Positions 8,932-17,704 of a stretch of 64,000 nucleotides of DNA are shown here, one piece after another. The number at the start of each line of letters is the position of its first letter. Position 1 is the first letter of the stretch. The position numbers were made by a program, and so were the translations under genes. The stretch lies in NCBI GenBank assembly GCA_965223245.1, contig CBDCVY010000013.1, positions 2,790,001 to 2,854,000 of the forward strand. Reading direction: 5' to 3'. Source of the DNA: CBDCVY01 sp965223245 (GTDB taxonomy: Bacteria > Nitrospinota > Nitrospinia > Nitrospinales > Nitrospinaceae). The notes under the pieces were generated by a model, which saw nothing but the letters and a program-made list of their open reading frames with translations, ran no database searches and had not been told where the DNA came from.

Positions 8932-10395
8932 GTGTTTTCTTTCTTAACCCTATTTTCGCGGTGGTCGATTCGTTTCAAGTTTGCCATCTGTTCCATACTG
9001 ACTTTGATTCTGATGACCGTGTTCATCTGGTTTTACTTTTCCCAAAAACAGGAAACGTTTGCCCTGCAAATTATGAAAACCAAAATTCAGGAAACCGCGT
9101 TTGTGCTTTCCGCTTCGATTGGCGCAGGTTACAAACTTCTGGACTTTGCCGTTATTAACGCCTCTCTGAAAGGGATAGTTGAAAATCCAAACTTAGTCTA
9201 TTTAGGAATTTTTAACAAAGACGATAAACCCACTTCCACTTTTAATCCCCGCAAACTGAAATTAAATTTACCTGCGATGATCCACAATCAAACTCCGATC
9301 ACCGAAGGAGAGGTCTATTTTTACGCCACGCCTGTTCTCTTTGAGGATGAAGTTTTTGGAAACTTACTGATCGGATACTCTCTGGAAGAAATTCATGAGC
9401 AGATACGAACGAATACGTTTCAGGGACTCTTTATCTGTTTAGCGCTGCTCCTGATCAGTACCCTTTTAATTATTTTTCTCAGCCAGGTGCTCACAAAAAA
9501 TATAATACAACTTAAAGATGCCGCGAAAAACTTTGTTCCCGGGCGTAAGCACATAACGATCCCTATCCAAAGCGAAGATGAAGTGGGCGAACTGTCGACG
9601 GCGTTCAATCATTTAACCTCCGAGATCAACTCGGTGGTCAAAAACCTGGAGAAATACTCCAATGACCTGGAGAAAAAAAATCAGGAACTGGGTGACTTTA
9701 TCAATATTGCCTCCCACGACATCAATGAACCGCTGGTTGACATCGCCAACCTCAGAGACTTGATGGAGACTTCCGTATCCATGTCTACAGTCGAAGCGAC
9801 CAACCAGAAATACGCCAACTATCTGGAAACCATGCAAACTCCGCTCAAAAGAATTCGGCGTCTGCTGACCGATCTTTTAAAATATTCTTACGTCATGGTG
9901 GAAACGGATTACCAATTTCAATCGGTTCCTCTGAAAGATCTCATCGGAAAAGTGATTTCGGAGTTGGATGTTCAAATCCAAAAGTGCGGCGCCAACATTG
10001 AGGTGGGGCCGATGCCGACGATTGAAGCACACCCGTTCCATATTCAGCAGGTGTTCACGAATTTGATCAGCAACTCTTTAAAGTTCCAGGAAAAGAATGT
10101 CGTTCCTCTGATACAAATCAACTCGGAAACGTTTCAAGACAAGGAAGGAAAAACCCATTGTAAAATTTCGATACAGGACAATGGAATTGGTTTCGACAGC
10201 GATAAGGTTCAGGATGTATTCAAGCCGCTGGTCCGGTTGACCCCAAAAAGCAAATACGAAGGAACCGGCATGGGGTTGTCCATTTGCAAACGCATCATCG
10301 AACGACACGGGGGCACCATCACCGCAGAGAGCTCTCCCGGCCGGGGTACTACGTTCATCATCATTCTACCCACCCGACAGAAACCCGAAAACTAA
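8932..10395 (+). CDS. Membrane sensor histidine kinase with HAMP domain
   Basis: Two membrane segments (about residues 14-33 and 163-184) bracket a periplasmic sensor of roughly 130 residues. A HAMP linker follows (about 185-240: LTKNIIQLKDAAKNF, IPIQSEDEVGELSTAFN), then the dimerisation helix with the phosphorylated His in ASHDINEPLV, and a complete ATPase domain: HIQQVFTNLISNSLKF (N box), IQDNGIGFD (G1) and GTGMGLSICKRIIERHGG (G2). No response regulator is adjacent. The start is a GTG; a run of AAGGA lies 15 bases upstream. It probably works with a distant regulator, possibly the orphan at 28612. Confidence 0.92.
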   Translation: MFSFLTLFSRWSIRFKFAICSILTLILMTVFIWFYFSQKQETFALQIMKTKIQETAFVLSASIGAGYKLLDFAVINASLKGIVENPNLVYLGIFNKDDKPTSTFNPRKLKLNLPAMIHNQTPITEGEVYFYATPVLFEDEVFGNLLIGYSLEEIHEQIRTNTFQGLFICLALLLISTLLIIFLSQVLTKNIIQLKDAAKNFVPGRKHITIPIQSEDEVGELSTAFNHLTSEINSVVKNLEKYSNDLEKKNQELGDFINIASHDINEPLVDIANLRDLMETSVSMSTVEATNQKYANYLETMQTPLKRIRRLLTDLLKYSYVMVETDYQFQSVPLKDLIGKVISELDVQIQKCGANIEVGPMPTIEAHPFHIQQVFTNLISNSLKFQEKNVVPLIQINSETFQDKEGKTHCKISIQDNGIGFDSDKVQDVFKPLVRLTPKSKYEGTGMGLSICKRIIERHGGTITAESSPGRGTTFIIILPTRQKPEN

Positions 10396-10661
10396 CGTCC
10401 CAAATCATTTTAACGGTAATGGGATATAAAGTTTTAAAGCTTTTATCAGTCGATTTCGTATGTCTTTTTTGACCAAAAAAAATTTCAAAATTATGCTGGC
10501 ATATTGTCATCCTCTGAATTACTCTTACAAATAGATTAAGACAATAACCCCTGAGAGAGACTCTTAAATAAGGATAAAACCCTATATAGGGTGAATTTGT
10601 CTGCAAACCTGCAAAGGAAAATTGCAACAGGGTTCCAATTACAGAGAACTTTATTTTTATT

Positions 10662-11240
10662 ATGAAAGCCAACTATACCTGGAAAGACTTTTGCCAAAGC
10701 ATTGGCGATGCGCTGTTAGACGACGATCCGGAACTTTTTCAATGTGCCGTCGACGCGGTGGAAACTTATATAATCGACAATTGTCAAAATTTTCCGCAAA
10801 ACCTGTTTGCAGAGCTCATCGATTTATTAAAATGCAATCACTTTTTAAAGTTTAGAGATGGGTATTATCTTTTGAATATATTTGCGGACGATCTTGGTCT
10901 CTTGAAAGCGTCGCAAAAAAATACTTTAACGCAGGCTTTAAGGAAAATTTATCCTCAATTAGAAGATTCCGCCACTTGCATGGTGGCCAGTGAAATTGTC
11001 ATTGACTTACTGAGCATAGAAGAGGCTTGGGAAATAATGAAACATTGGATTGCCGTCAGCCAACCGGACTCAAAGGCGCTCCTCCCCTATGCGCTTAATT
11101 ATTTTTACGATACCTGTGACCATGACACTTTAAGGAAACTGGTGTTAACCTCTCTTCAAACTTTAACAACCGATCCGGCAGGTGACGTTCAATTGGAAGC
11201 CGAGTTTTCCTTGAAGCTACTGACCCATAAGTATTCTTAG
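10662..11240 (+). CDS. Helical protein of unknown function
   Basis: I do not recognise the family. The 192 residues are almost all helical with alternating hydrophobic and acidic faces (WKDFCQSIGDALLDDDPELFQCAVDAVETYI), reminiscent of HEAT-like helical pairs. There is no signal peptide or membrane segment, and it has six Cys. It stands alone behind the histidine kinase in the same direction, 266 bp away. Confidence 0.65.
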   Translation: MKANYTWKDFCQSIGDALLDDDPELFQCAVDAVETYIIDNCQNFPQNLFAELIDLLKCNHFLKFRDGYYLLNIFADDLGLLKASQKNTLTQALRKIYPQLEDSATCMVASEIVIDLLSIEEAWEIMKHWIAVSQPDSKALLPYALNYFYDTCDHDTLRKLVLTSLQTLTTDPAGDVQLEAEFSLKLLTHKYS

Positions 11241-11249
11241 CAACTCTCA

Positions 11250-11594
11250 CTAAAAAATTCTCCAGGCAATCATACTTCCTGCAATAATCAGGAATCCCAT
11301 CAGGTTCAATACCAATCCTAAGCCTTTATACTTTCCCTTCCAAAATAAGGCATTAGTGAATCCTATCAAAAAAATAATGGGCGCAACACAGATTGTAAAA
11401 AAAAATATTAGAAGAACCAGATACATAACCCAATAACCCAAAGGCAATGGGAGCAAAAATAGTAAAATTAATGAAATTAAAGTTATAAGACATAACCCGG
11501 TCCCTGCCCCAAATTGCCTTATAGGCAAAGGCGCTTCCTCCCCGAAGCAATAATCGATAATATTTCGCATACAAACAGTATCGCACCTTTGCAT
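11250..11594 (-). CDS. Small integral membrane protein, unknown function
   Basis: Three hydrophobic segments (LCLITLISLILLFLLPLPLGYWV, LVLLIFFFTICVAPIIFLIG, LGLVLNLMGFLIIAGSMIAW) dominate the protein. The first eight residues overlap the 24-bp direct repeat at 11562-11585, so the true start may be the ATG at 11570 (MRNIIDYC). The family is not recognised. Confidence 0.55.
   Translation of the reverse strand: MQRCDTVCMRNIIDYCFGEEAPLPIRQFGAGTGLCLITLISLILLFLLPLPLGYWVMYLVLLIFFFTICVAPIIFLIGFTNALFWKGKYKGLGLVLNLMGFLIIAGSMIAWRIF
11562..11585. repeat. 24-bp direct repeat, copy 1
   Basis: It matches 13886-13909 in the same orientation at 23 of 24 positions (ATTTCGCATnCAAACAGTATCGCA). The pair flanks 2.3 kb that holds a small membrane protein, the nuclease-like gene and the Fic-like remnant, so the repeats may be the scars of an insertion. 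Confidence 0.7.
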
Positions 11595-11683
11595 TCATTT
11601 TTCTGGTAAAATATGTACTTGAAATAAACTCAGGGTCTCAACCTGAGCCCTGAACGTGTTTTGCAATCGATCCAAACCTGTAG

Positions 11684-11938
11684 GTGGTCATGCAAATTTT
11701 CATTACGATTGTGGCTACGTTTTTCCTGGTGTTGGGGTTTAACTATGGGAACTTCAGCGGGCCCAACTCTTTCACCTTGATGTTGTATTCGCTGGAATGC
11801 GCCCTATTGGCCGCGGTCTTTTATTCGTACAATCTTAATAAGGTCAAAGGTGGGTTCAAAGTAGCCATGATTGTGGGAATTGTTTTAGCCAGCGTTCAGT
11901 TCGCCTTATCACTCGGGGCATTTATTTCGATGATTTAA
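11684..11938 (+). CDS. Small membrane protein, unknown function
   Basis: It has 84 residues with three predicted membrane segments (IFITIVATFFLVLGFNYG, FTLMLYSLECALLAAVFYSY, VAMIVGIVLASVQFALSLGAF). It starts at GTG 11684 or, equally likely, at ATG 11690 (MQIFITIV). No family is recognised. It is the only gene between the divergent membrane protein and the nuclease-like gene. Confidence 0.55.
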   Translation: MVMQIFITIVATFFLVLGFNYGNFSGPNSFTLMLYSLECALLAAVFYSYNLNKVKGGFKVAMIVGIVLASVQFALSLGAFISMI

Positions 11939-12016
11939 TAAACTTCAAGCCGCTCCCTGCTGTCCTTTGAGACAATTGCATTTTATAAAGCACAAAGTTT
12001 TTTTAAATAACAACAA

Positions 12017-13294
12017 ATGCGAAATATATTCGACCAATACAGCCAACCGGAAAACAGATTGACGCATGCGCTGGCCACCACATTGAAAGAAGATCCAAAA
12101 CTGTTAAAAGAATTTGTTCGGTGGATTGTGGAGTCGAGCCACCCCGACATAAAAAAATTGGAAGTTCTGGTTCAAAGTCTTCTGGGACAAAATGAAACAT
12201 TTGCAGAAGCGGAACTGGATCAAAAGGGTTTGCCGGATGCCTGGATTCATGATGGTGACCAATGGGCCATTGTTGTCGAAAGTAAAGTGGCCGACAGTTT
12301 GAAATCTTCTCAATTAACCCGGCATTTCAATACCGCTCGCAGCCGAGGCTTTGAGAATATTTTTTTGGTGGGCATTGATACGAAAAAACCTAAGAAAAAA
12401 TTTCAAAGAGAAACCAAGTTTATACTCTGGTCAGAAGTTTACGCATGGTTTTATCAACGGATCGAAAGTTCCGAATGGGCCAGGCGATTGACTCAGTATA
12501 TGGAAATTGCGGAGATTAAAATGATTAACGATGGGTATTTAAAACAAGGCTCGCTCACCACGTTTACCGGCTTCCCATTTGGCTCAAATAGTCCCTATGA
12601 TTACCTGGAAGCGAAGCGCCTGTTGCAATTGGCTATGGAACAAATCCGCCAGGACAAAAAAGCCACTCAAAAACTAAATATTGACCCGAAAATAATTGGG
12701 CGGCCGGCTATCACTGGAAAAGGAGCAAGTTATATTTGGGATTTTTTGTCTATCAAAGGCGCTGATCAGGAAAAAAATTTCACAAAATTTCCGCATTTCA
12801 CTTTATCTATTGAACAGAGTTATATTTATGCAGTGGTTATCATTCCTAATGGAGTAAAGCCACAATTTCGAAAAAAACTTTTTGAAAAAGGCGAGAAAAG
12901 TTTTTACGGGATCCTTGAGAAAGTTTTACAGAATCTTAATCCCATTATAAATAAAACAGGCGCCTCTCCCTGGGTAGAAATTTGGCAAAGGCATTACAAA
13001 ACCCAACGTTCCAAACCGACGGTAGATGCCAGGTTATCCTTTGATATAAGAACGGCTTTTAGTTCAAAAAATAAACCGACCAACCCCCCAATAAAAACTC
13101 AACCTCTTTGGCTGAAAGCCGCCTATGAATCTTTTTCCAATAAAAAGGGAAACTATCAACTTGGGGTGGGTGCCATCTTTCCTTACGATCAATGTCCAAT
13201 TACCAAAGATAAGAAAATTTTGCAATTCGTTACAGATACCTGGTCGGCCTGCCGACCCTTACTCAAAGTAATGATGGAAGATCAATATCCATAA
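12017..13294 (+). CDS. PD-(D/E)XK nuclease-like protein
   Basis: The N-terminal 150 residues match the pattern of PD-(D/E)XK family proteins from restriction and defence contexts. An opening NIFDQYSQPENRLTHALATTL is followed by acidic residues (LDQKGLPDAWI), then VVESKV (the E-x-K catalytic pair) and a following helix (SSQLTRHFNTARSRGF, then NIFLVGID). The C-terminal 270 residues contain a DUF-like domain I do not recognise and may bind DNA or a partner. It is a single gene between direct repeats (11562 and 13886), next to a Fic-like remnant. Role is inferred; it might act in defence or repair. Confidence 0.7.
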   Translation: MRNIFDQYSQPENRLTHALATTLKEDPKLLKEFVRWIVESSHPDIKKLEVLVQSLLGQNETFAEAELDQKGLPDAWIHDGDQWAIVVESKVADSLKSSQLTRHFNTARSRGFENIFLVGIDTKKPKKKFQRETKFILWSEVYAWFYQRIESSEWARRLTQYMEIAEIKMINDGYLKQGSLTTFTGFPFGSNSPYDYLEAKRLLQLAMEQIRQDKKATQKLNIDPKIIGRPAITGKGASYIWDFLSIKGADQEKNFTKFPHFTLSIEQSYIYAVVIIPNGVKPQFRKKLFEKGEKSFYGILEKVLQNLNPIINKTGASPWVEIWQRHYKTQRSKPTVDARLSFDIRTAFSSKNKPTNPPIKTQPLWLKAAYESFSNKKGNYQLGVGAIFPYDQCPITKDKKILQFVTDTWSACRPLLKVMMEDQYP

Positions 13295-13607
13295 AGACCC
13301 GGAGGACCTGGAAATATTTTTTTAAACCACCTCTCTTTTTCAAAAATTTTAGATATCCCCAATGAATATTCTTATTATTAAAATTACAACGCCGTAGGCT
13401 TGAGGCTTGAGCCACCCCACTAACTCAATTAAAAACAATAGCTTATGTGATTTCCCCTCAGATATTTCACTTTTAATCTAATCTTCGCTATTCTTTCGTC
13501 AATTTTTGCAGAATTTTCTTAATATTACCTCTATTCAATTCCATCCTTGGAATTTTGCGGCAAAGGGTAGTTTTTTGTGGAGTTTGTATCCGCATTAACG
13601 CCTTTTA

Positions 13608-13635
13608 TGTAGTCTAAAATCGATTTTAGACTACA
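13608..13635. repeat. Perfect 28-bp palindrome
   Basis: TGTAGTCTAAAAT pairs with ATTTTAGACTACA around a CG centre, with no mismatch. The half-site AGACTAC recurs once at about 13652-13658. It may be a repressor operator left from the lost gene to its right, or a hairpin at a transcript end. It lies in a 1.2-kb stretch without an intact gene (13295-14485). Confidence 0.85.
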
Positions 13636-13673
13636 CAAAGCAATTAATGAAGTTTCCAGACTACTCAAATGAC

Positions 13674-13865
13674 TCAGAGGATTTCTCTTCCTTCAGCAAC
13701 ATTAATCAAACGGGGAAAACAAAGCACCGAAGACCGACTACCACTCCCTTGAAACAAAACCTTCAAAATATTTGCCTCCCTTAATTGTTTCAATAATCCA
13801 GGAGTGGTTCTCTTATGAATCCCATATTTCTCATGAAATTGATTAACCAAATCGGAAGCGCTCTA
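13674..13865 (-). pseudogene. C-terminal remnant, probably of a Fic-family protein
   Basis: Reading the minus strand gives about 62 codons ending in TGA at 13674-13676. They read SASDLVNQFHEKYGIHKRTTPG, LLKQLREANILKVL, and SRSSVLCFPRLINVAEGRE. The LREANIL...FP.LINVAEG pattern is what I recall from the winged-helix end of Fic (AMP-transferase) proteins. No catalytic HxFx(D/E)GNGR motif is present, stop codons follow upstream, and copy 2 of the direct repeat lies just beyond. It is a truncated remnant. The family call rests on memory of the motif. Confidence 0.45.
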
Positions 13866-13885
13866 AATTTAAAAATTCTAAAATA

Positions 13886-13909
13886 ATTTCGCATTCAAAC
13901 AGTATCGCA
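13886..13909. repeat. 24-bp direct repeat, copy 2
   Basis: Partner of 11562-11585; one mismatch. It ends the open reading of the Fic-like remnant. The stretch 13910-14160 shows nothing recognisable. Confidence 0.7.
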
Positions 13910-14161
13910 TCCCGCGCCCAAAGTTCCAACCCGCTCAAACGAAATGGATTGTAAAACCGCCTCCTAGCCATCACTGCTTGCCTTTCACCCTATTTTGTCT
14001 GACACTGAAACTATCGAGATATACATCATAATAATTTTGGGAATCGCCAAAACCCTTGGTGCGGGTCTCAACTCTTTCTTTCTGCAGAAGGGAACCACCA
14101 CGCCAAAGGACCACGGCCCTTCTCTCAATAGAGATCTTTGCATAAGTGAAAATATGGAATG

Positions 14162-14425
14162 AAACACAAAAAATATTAAAAGGAGAAGTTGATGTTCGCC
14201 CTCTTTTCCAACCTGGCGGTTGGAGGCAAAAGGGATTTTCAGAAGTTGATGGATAGATGAACTGAAATGAACTTTAGGAAATTCTTGCTTCCTCCAGGCG
14301 TTGCCTGGCGGGGGGATTGACCGCCTGGGGTTTCACGTTTTATATCAATAAATGAACAAGAAAAGGTAAAATCCCCCCAGCCCCCTTCAAAAAGGGGGAG
14401 CGCATTGATCGCCTCTTAAAGTTTA
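14162..14425. repeat. Dispersed intergenic repeat modules
   Basis: It contains the phrases GTTCGCCCTCTTTTCCAACC and GGCGGTTGGAGGCAA, the CCAGGCGTTGCCTGGCGGGG palindrome with GGATTGACCGCC, and CCCCTTCAAAAAGGGGGAGC. The same phrases are found at 27660-28300, 41840-41970 and 43380-43440. Confidence 0.75.
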
Positions 14426-14485
14426 TTGTGTTTTGTTCAATAGATACTGTTATGCAAAGGTCTCCTCTCTAAAAGGAGGTGTCTT

Positions 14486-14812
14486 ATGACATGCCGCATT
14501 TCTTCGAACCTGGGTTTCATGAAATCCTGGATCCTTTACCAGTTGGCTGACAACAACTCTCCACAAAAAGAAAATCTGTTTTGGACGGAAGAAAAAATGA
14601 AAAGCCTGGTGGCTTCTGAACCGGAGCAGGCTTTGAGAACTTTTCGCGATATTTTGAAACTGGATTCCAGTGATCCGATCTGCACCTGCCTGGCCAATGG
14701 CCCTTTACACGAGTTTTTAGTTTTGCATGAGAATCAGTTTACGAATCAGCTGGATGAACTGGCCCACAAAAATGAAAAGTTTAAACAATTGCTGAGCAGC
14801 GCTTGCCATTAG
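14486..14812 (+). CDS. DUF6869-like small protein
   Basis: The 108 residues align end to end with the protein at 24156 (SWILYQLA / AWILYQMA, FWTEEKM / YWAEEKM, DILKLDSSD / DILKLEVSD, CLANGPLHEF / CLATGPLVDF). The GPL..FL.LH..F.......A......F..LL pattern is what I associate with DUF6869. A strong ribosome site (AGGAGGTG, seven bases before ATG) fixes the start. Unknown function; soluble. Confidence 0.65.
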   Translation: MTCRISSNLGFMKSWILYQLADNNSPQKENLFWTEEKMKSLVASEPEQALRTFRDILKLDSSDPICTCLANGPLHEFLVLHENQFTNQLDELAHKNEKFKQLLSSACH

Positions 14813-14957
14813 GAGATTCCCAATCCAGGTTCCCAATTATTTCAATAATATTTTAATTTAATAATCCCCGTATAATGGATTTGTTCATTATTAAAATAAC
14901 GGTAGCGGCGACGAAAGTCGTAGATGGTTGAACCTCACCGGAAAATCAAAAAACTGT

Positions 14958-15596
14958 TCACGCCGTTTCTCTATAAAGCGCCTTTCGATCAGATAGTTTT
15001 TTTAACGCTTCTTTCATTATCGAAATCGAAGAATTCAGGATAAAAAGACAAATCACAGTGGCTATTAAAATATCGGGCCAGAATGAATGAAACAGGTGAA
15101 TAGCTCCGGCGGCAAAAATCACTCCGAGGTTGGCCAGGATATCATTGCGCGCGCATAACCAGGTGGATCGCATATTTAAATCCTGGTTCCTGAATTTAAA
15201 CAGGCATAGAACACAAATGAGGTTGGCCACCAGGGCCAGGGCTCCCACGACTCCAATGATTTCCGGATCGGGATTCGAGGGTTCTAAAAATCGAAGAAGT
15301 GCTGAGAATAAAAATACCAAGGACAGGGTTCCCATCAGGATTCCTTTCCCAAGAGCGACACGGGCTTTCAGTTTTTCTTCACGGTTCAATACAAAAATCG
15401 AAGCGCCAAAGATGAGAGCATCGCCCAGCATATCCAGCGAATCCGCCCACAATGCGTGGGAGTTGCCTAACCATCCGTAAGCCATCTCAACTAAAAACAT
15501 GGTCAGGTTAATATAAAATAGAAACCAAAGCACTTTGCGGTGATGAGTGGAAAAACCATCCAAATCATTACCGCAACCTGAAGAACACTGACTCAC
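14958..15596 (-). CDS. CDF-family cation transporter (short form)
   Basis: It is a cation diffusion facilitator, exporting divalent metal such as Zn, Co or Cd across the inner membrane in exchange for protons. Five or six membrane segments are visible. The transport site motifs are HALWADSLDMLGDALIF in the second segment and ARNDILANLGV in the fifth. At 212 residues it lacks the cytoplasmic C-terminal domain, as in the short CzcD-like subgroup. The N-terminus holds CSSGCGN. Its start overlaps the end of the upstream Fur-family gene by 4 bp, so the two are co-translated and co-regulated. Confidence 0.85.
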   Translation of the reverse strand: MSQCSSGCGNDLDGFSTHHRKVLWFLFYINLTMFLVEMAYGWLGNSHALWADSLDMLGDALIFGASIFVLNREEKLKARVALGKGILMGTLSLVFLFSALLRFLEPSNPDPEIIGVVGALALVANLICVLCLFKFRNQDLNMRSTWLCARNDILANLGVIFAAGAIHLFHSFWPDILIATVICLFILNSSISIMKEALKKLSDRKALYRETA

Positions 15597-16048
15597 GATT
15601 TCCTCTTTTTGGTCCTGGCTTTTTTAGTGGGCTTGCAGTCGGGACAAATTCCAAAAAACTCCAGCATATGAGTTACATCAGAATATCCCTGATCTTGAAT
15701 CATTTTCTCTATCTCGGTTATAAAGCAATAATCCATTTTAGAGACAGCTTTGCAATTTTTACAGACGATATGATGATGGTGGTGAGACTCATCCTTAATT
15801 TCATACCGAAAAATTTCATCGCCCAGGTATCGACGTTCGACCAAACCTTCTTTTTCAAATTGCCCGAGGCATCGATAGACCGTTGCTAAATCACAAACAT
15901 TTTTTCCCAAACCTTTATGGATTTCTTCAATGGTAAAAGGACCGTGACCGTCGAGTAAATACATCAAGATCATTTTTCTGGGTTTGGTGACGCTCAGGTT
16001 ATTTTTGCGAAGAAATTGTTCCGCCAAAGCTTGATTATTGGTTTCCAT
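15593..16048 (-). CDS. Fur/Zur-family metalloregulator
   Basis: Winged-helix repressor that binds DNA in a metal-dependent way. The helix-turn-helix region is FTIEEIHKGLGKNVCDLATVYRCLGQFEKEGLVE. The dimerisation domain carries a HHHHH run, the first structural CxxC (VCKNCKAV) and the second (GICPDCKP), together a Cys4 zinc site. The length of 151 aa is typical. Its genomic partners (ZIP permease, ZnuD-like receptor, CDF) argue for Zur (zinc) rather than Fur (iron); the sequence alone does not decide. It leads the operon with the CDF gene and faces the metal-uptake genes, with the palindrome cluster at 16156-16199 in between. Confidence 0.9.
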   Translation of the reverse strand: METNNQALAEQFLRKNNLSVTKPRKMILMYLLDGHGPFTIEEIHKGLGKNVCDLATVYRCLGQFEKEGLVERRYLGDEIFRYEIKDESHHHHHIVCKNCKAVSKMDYCFITEIEKMIQDQGYSDVTHMLEFFGICPDCKPTKKARTKKRKS

Positions 16049-16155
16049 ATAGAAATAAAATTTTAAACCTTAAGGAGTTTCATTGAAATGATGGTTTTCA
16101 TCAATCACTTGCTCTGGATTTTCAGCTCTCATTGAGAAGTTTAACATAATACACA

Positions 16156-16199
16156 TTTTGCAAAAAGTTCTTAAAAATATTTGCAAATAATTTGCAAAA
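16156..16199. promoter_or_regulatory. Cluster of three TTTGCAAA palindromes, candidate Zur-type operator
   Basis: TTTTGCAAAA (16156-16165), ATTTGCAAAT (16179-16188) and ATTTGCAAAA (16190-16199) lie between the divergent regulator and ZIP genes. Their centres are 23 and 11 bp apart, about two turns and one turn of DNA, so bound dimers would sit on one face. A degenerate copy of the last two is at 16271-16290. Function is inferred from position and symmetry. Confidence 0.6.
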
Positions 16200-16270
16200 A
16201 AAATTTTCTATGTTAAAATCTAACCAAAAATCGCAGATTTATTTCGAAGTTTAATTGTATAGAGATTAAA

Positions 16271-16290
16271 AATTGCGAATAATTTGTAAA
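16271..16290. promoter_or_regulatory. Degenerate second copy of the double palindrome
   Basis: AATTGCGAAT-AATTTGTAAA has the same spacing as ATTTGCAAAT-AATTTGCAAA at 16179-16199, with a few changes. It lies closer to the ZIP gene and could be its own operator. Confidence 0.4.
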
Positions 16291-16470
16291 AAATGCGAGC
16301 CTTTTTCAAGTTCGAGGGTCCGGGGAAGGAATATCTTTAGCGGGACTTTGTAGCCTCCTCCACCTTGGCGACAATATTTCCATCCCCGGAACTCTTGGGT
16401 TCGTCCATAGTCTGTGGTGTCTAATTATAAGAAGGGTTCAATCTTAATTAAAGAATCTAAGGAAGGTTTA

Positions 16471-17187
16471 ATGGAATCTACTTCACCTTTTCCATTTCTG
16501 AGTTTCACATTTTTCATCACTATGCTGGGAGGATATATCCCGACAGTTCGAATGTGGAATCCTGCACATTTTCAGTTTCTCATTAGTTTTTGTTTAGGGA
16601 ATTTAATTGGCGCGGTTCTTTTTCATATGATCCCGAAGATCATGCCGGTATGGGGAGTTGAAATGGTGCTTGCAATGTTTGTGGGATTCCTGATTACATT
16701 CTGTGTCGAAAAAGTTTTTGGAAGAAATATTCTTAAGAGAGATCAATTTTCCTATCAGAGTATCGGGTTTTCTGCGTTGGCCGGGCTTTCTCTTCATAGC
16801 CTGGTGGAAGGTTTCGCAATGGGCATGGCTCTTAAGATGCATTTTGGAACCCTGGTGATTATTTCTATCGTTATCCATAAATTCCCTGTCGCTTTGACTT
16901 TAAGCAGTCTGTTCCAAAAGGCGGGAAAGTTCAATAATAGAATCATTCTGCTAATTGTTTTTCTCTTTGCCCTAACCACGCCTGTTGGGGCCTTGCTGTC
17001 CTACGGGATATTTGAAAGGGTCGATTACACTTGGCTGAGTGTTGCCATTGCCGCCTCTGCAGGGACGTTCATCTATCTTGCATTTTTTGATTTTCTACCT
17101 GCCATTACCCGGCGAGGCCATTTCAGAATGGCTCACGCTTTTTCTGCGTGCCTTGGAGGAATAGCGATGTATTGCTTGCAAGGTTAG
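16471..17187 (+). CDS. ZIP-family metal permease
   Basis: Imports zinc or a related divalent metal into the cytoplasm. Seven to eight membrane segments are visible. The signature metal helices are present: LHSLVEGFAMGMAL (segment 4) and HKFPVALTLSSLF (segment 5), plus an HMIP stretch in segment 2. A frame continues upstream to GTG 16414, but AAGGAAGG seven bases before ATG 16471 (MESTSPFPF) makes that the likely start, leaving 238 residues. It faces the Fur/Zur gene across the palindrome cluster and precedes the ZnuD-like receptor. Confidence 0.88.
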   Translation: MESTSPFPFLSFTFFITMLGGYIPTVRMWNPAHFQFLISFCLGNLIGAVLFHMIPKIMPVWGVEMVLAMFVGFLITFCVEKVFGRNILKRDQFSYQSIGFSALAGLSLHSLVEGFAMGMALKMHFGTLVIISIVIHKFPVALTLSSLFQKAGKFNNRIILLIVFLFALTTPVGALLSYGIFERVDYTWLSVAIAASAGTFIYLAFFDFLPAITRRGHFRMAHAFSACLGGIAMYCLQG

Positions 17188-17283
17188 TTTTTGGATAGGG
17201 GAAGCTGGTTTATATGAAATCTATTGAATTCCCCGGTCTTTTATGATAATTAAAATTTTTGTAACTTATAATTTCGGGATATT

Positions 17284-17592
17284 GTGGACATCTTTCAACT
17301 GAGAAAATTAAACACAACGCAATCCAAAGGGACCACCTGGGTGATTGCGTTCTGTTTCAGCCTGGTTATGCTGTTTGGGGCACCCCTGCACCATCACGAT
17401 CCCGGGCATTTACAACTGGATCCGGAGTGTGCGCCCTTTCACTTTTTCGAATCCAGCATCGATTTTGAAGCGAATATTCCCGATCTTGCTCCATTCTCTC
17501 AAATCACAGACAGGATTAGCTTCACCAACTCTGTTTTATATTCTACCGAGTCTGTTCCTGCATTCAGTCGGGCACCCCCCGCATTCTGTTGA
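17284..17592 (+). CDS. Small His-rich exported or membrane-anchored protein
   Basis: 102 residues with one hydrophobic segment (WVIAFCFSLVMLFGAPL) followed directly by HHHDPGH, a likely metal-binding patch on the periplasmic side. It has Cys residues at about 59 and at the C-terminus, and an SRAPPAF ending. Small proteins with a similar ARAPP-type end often sit upstream of metal-related TonB receptor genes; that is memory, not a search. Start GTG. It lies between the ZIP and receptor genes, consistent with a zinc-handling accessory role. Confidence 0.6.
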   Translation: MDIFQLRKLNTTQSKGTTWVIAFCFSLVMLFGAPLHHHDPGHLQLDPECAPFHFFESSIDFEANIPDLAPFSQITDRISFTNSVLYSTESVPAFSRAPPAFC

Positions 17593-17704
17593 CATCCTGA
17601 TTAAAAACTAATTATTTCTCTATCCCTTTTTGGGCAACCCCTTTGTTAAGGAGGCAATAGGGTGTGTTCCATTATTAATGGGGATACTGTCAACGGAGTG
17701 AATC

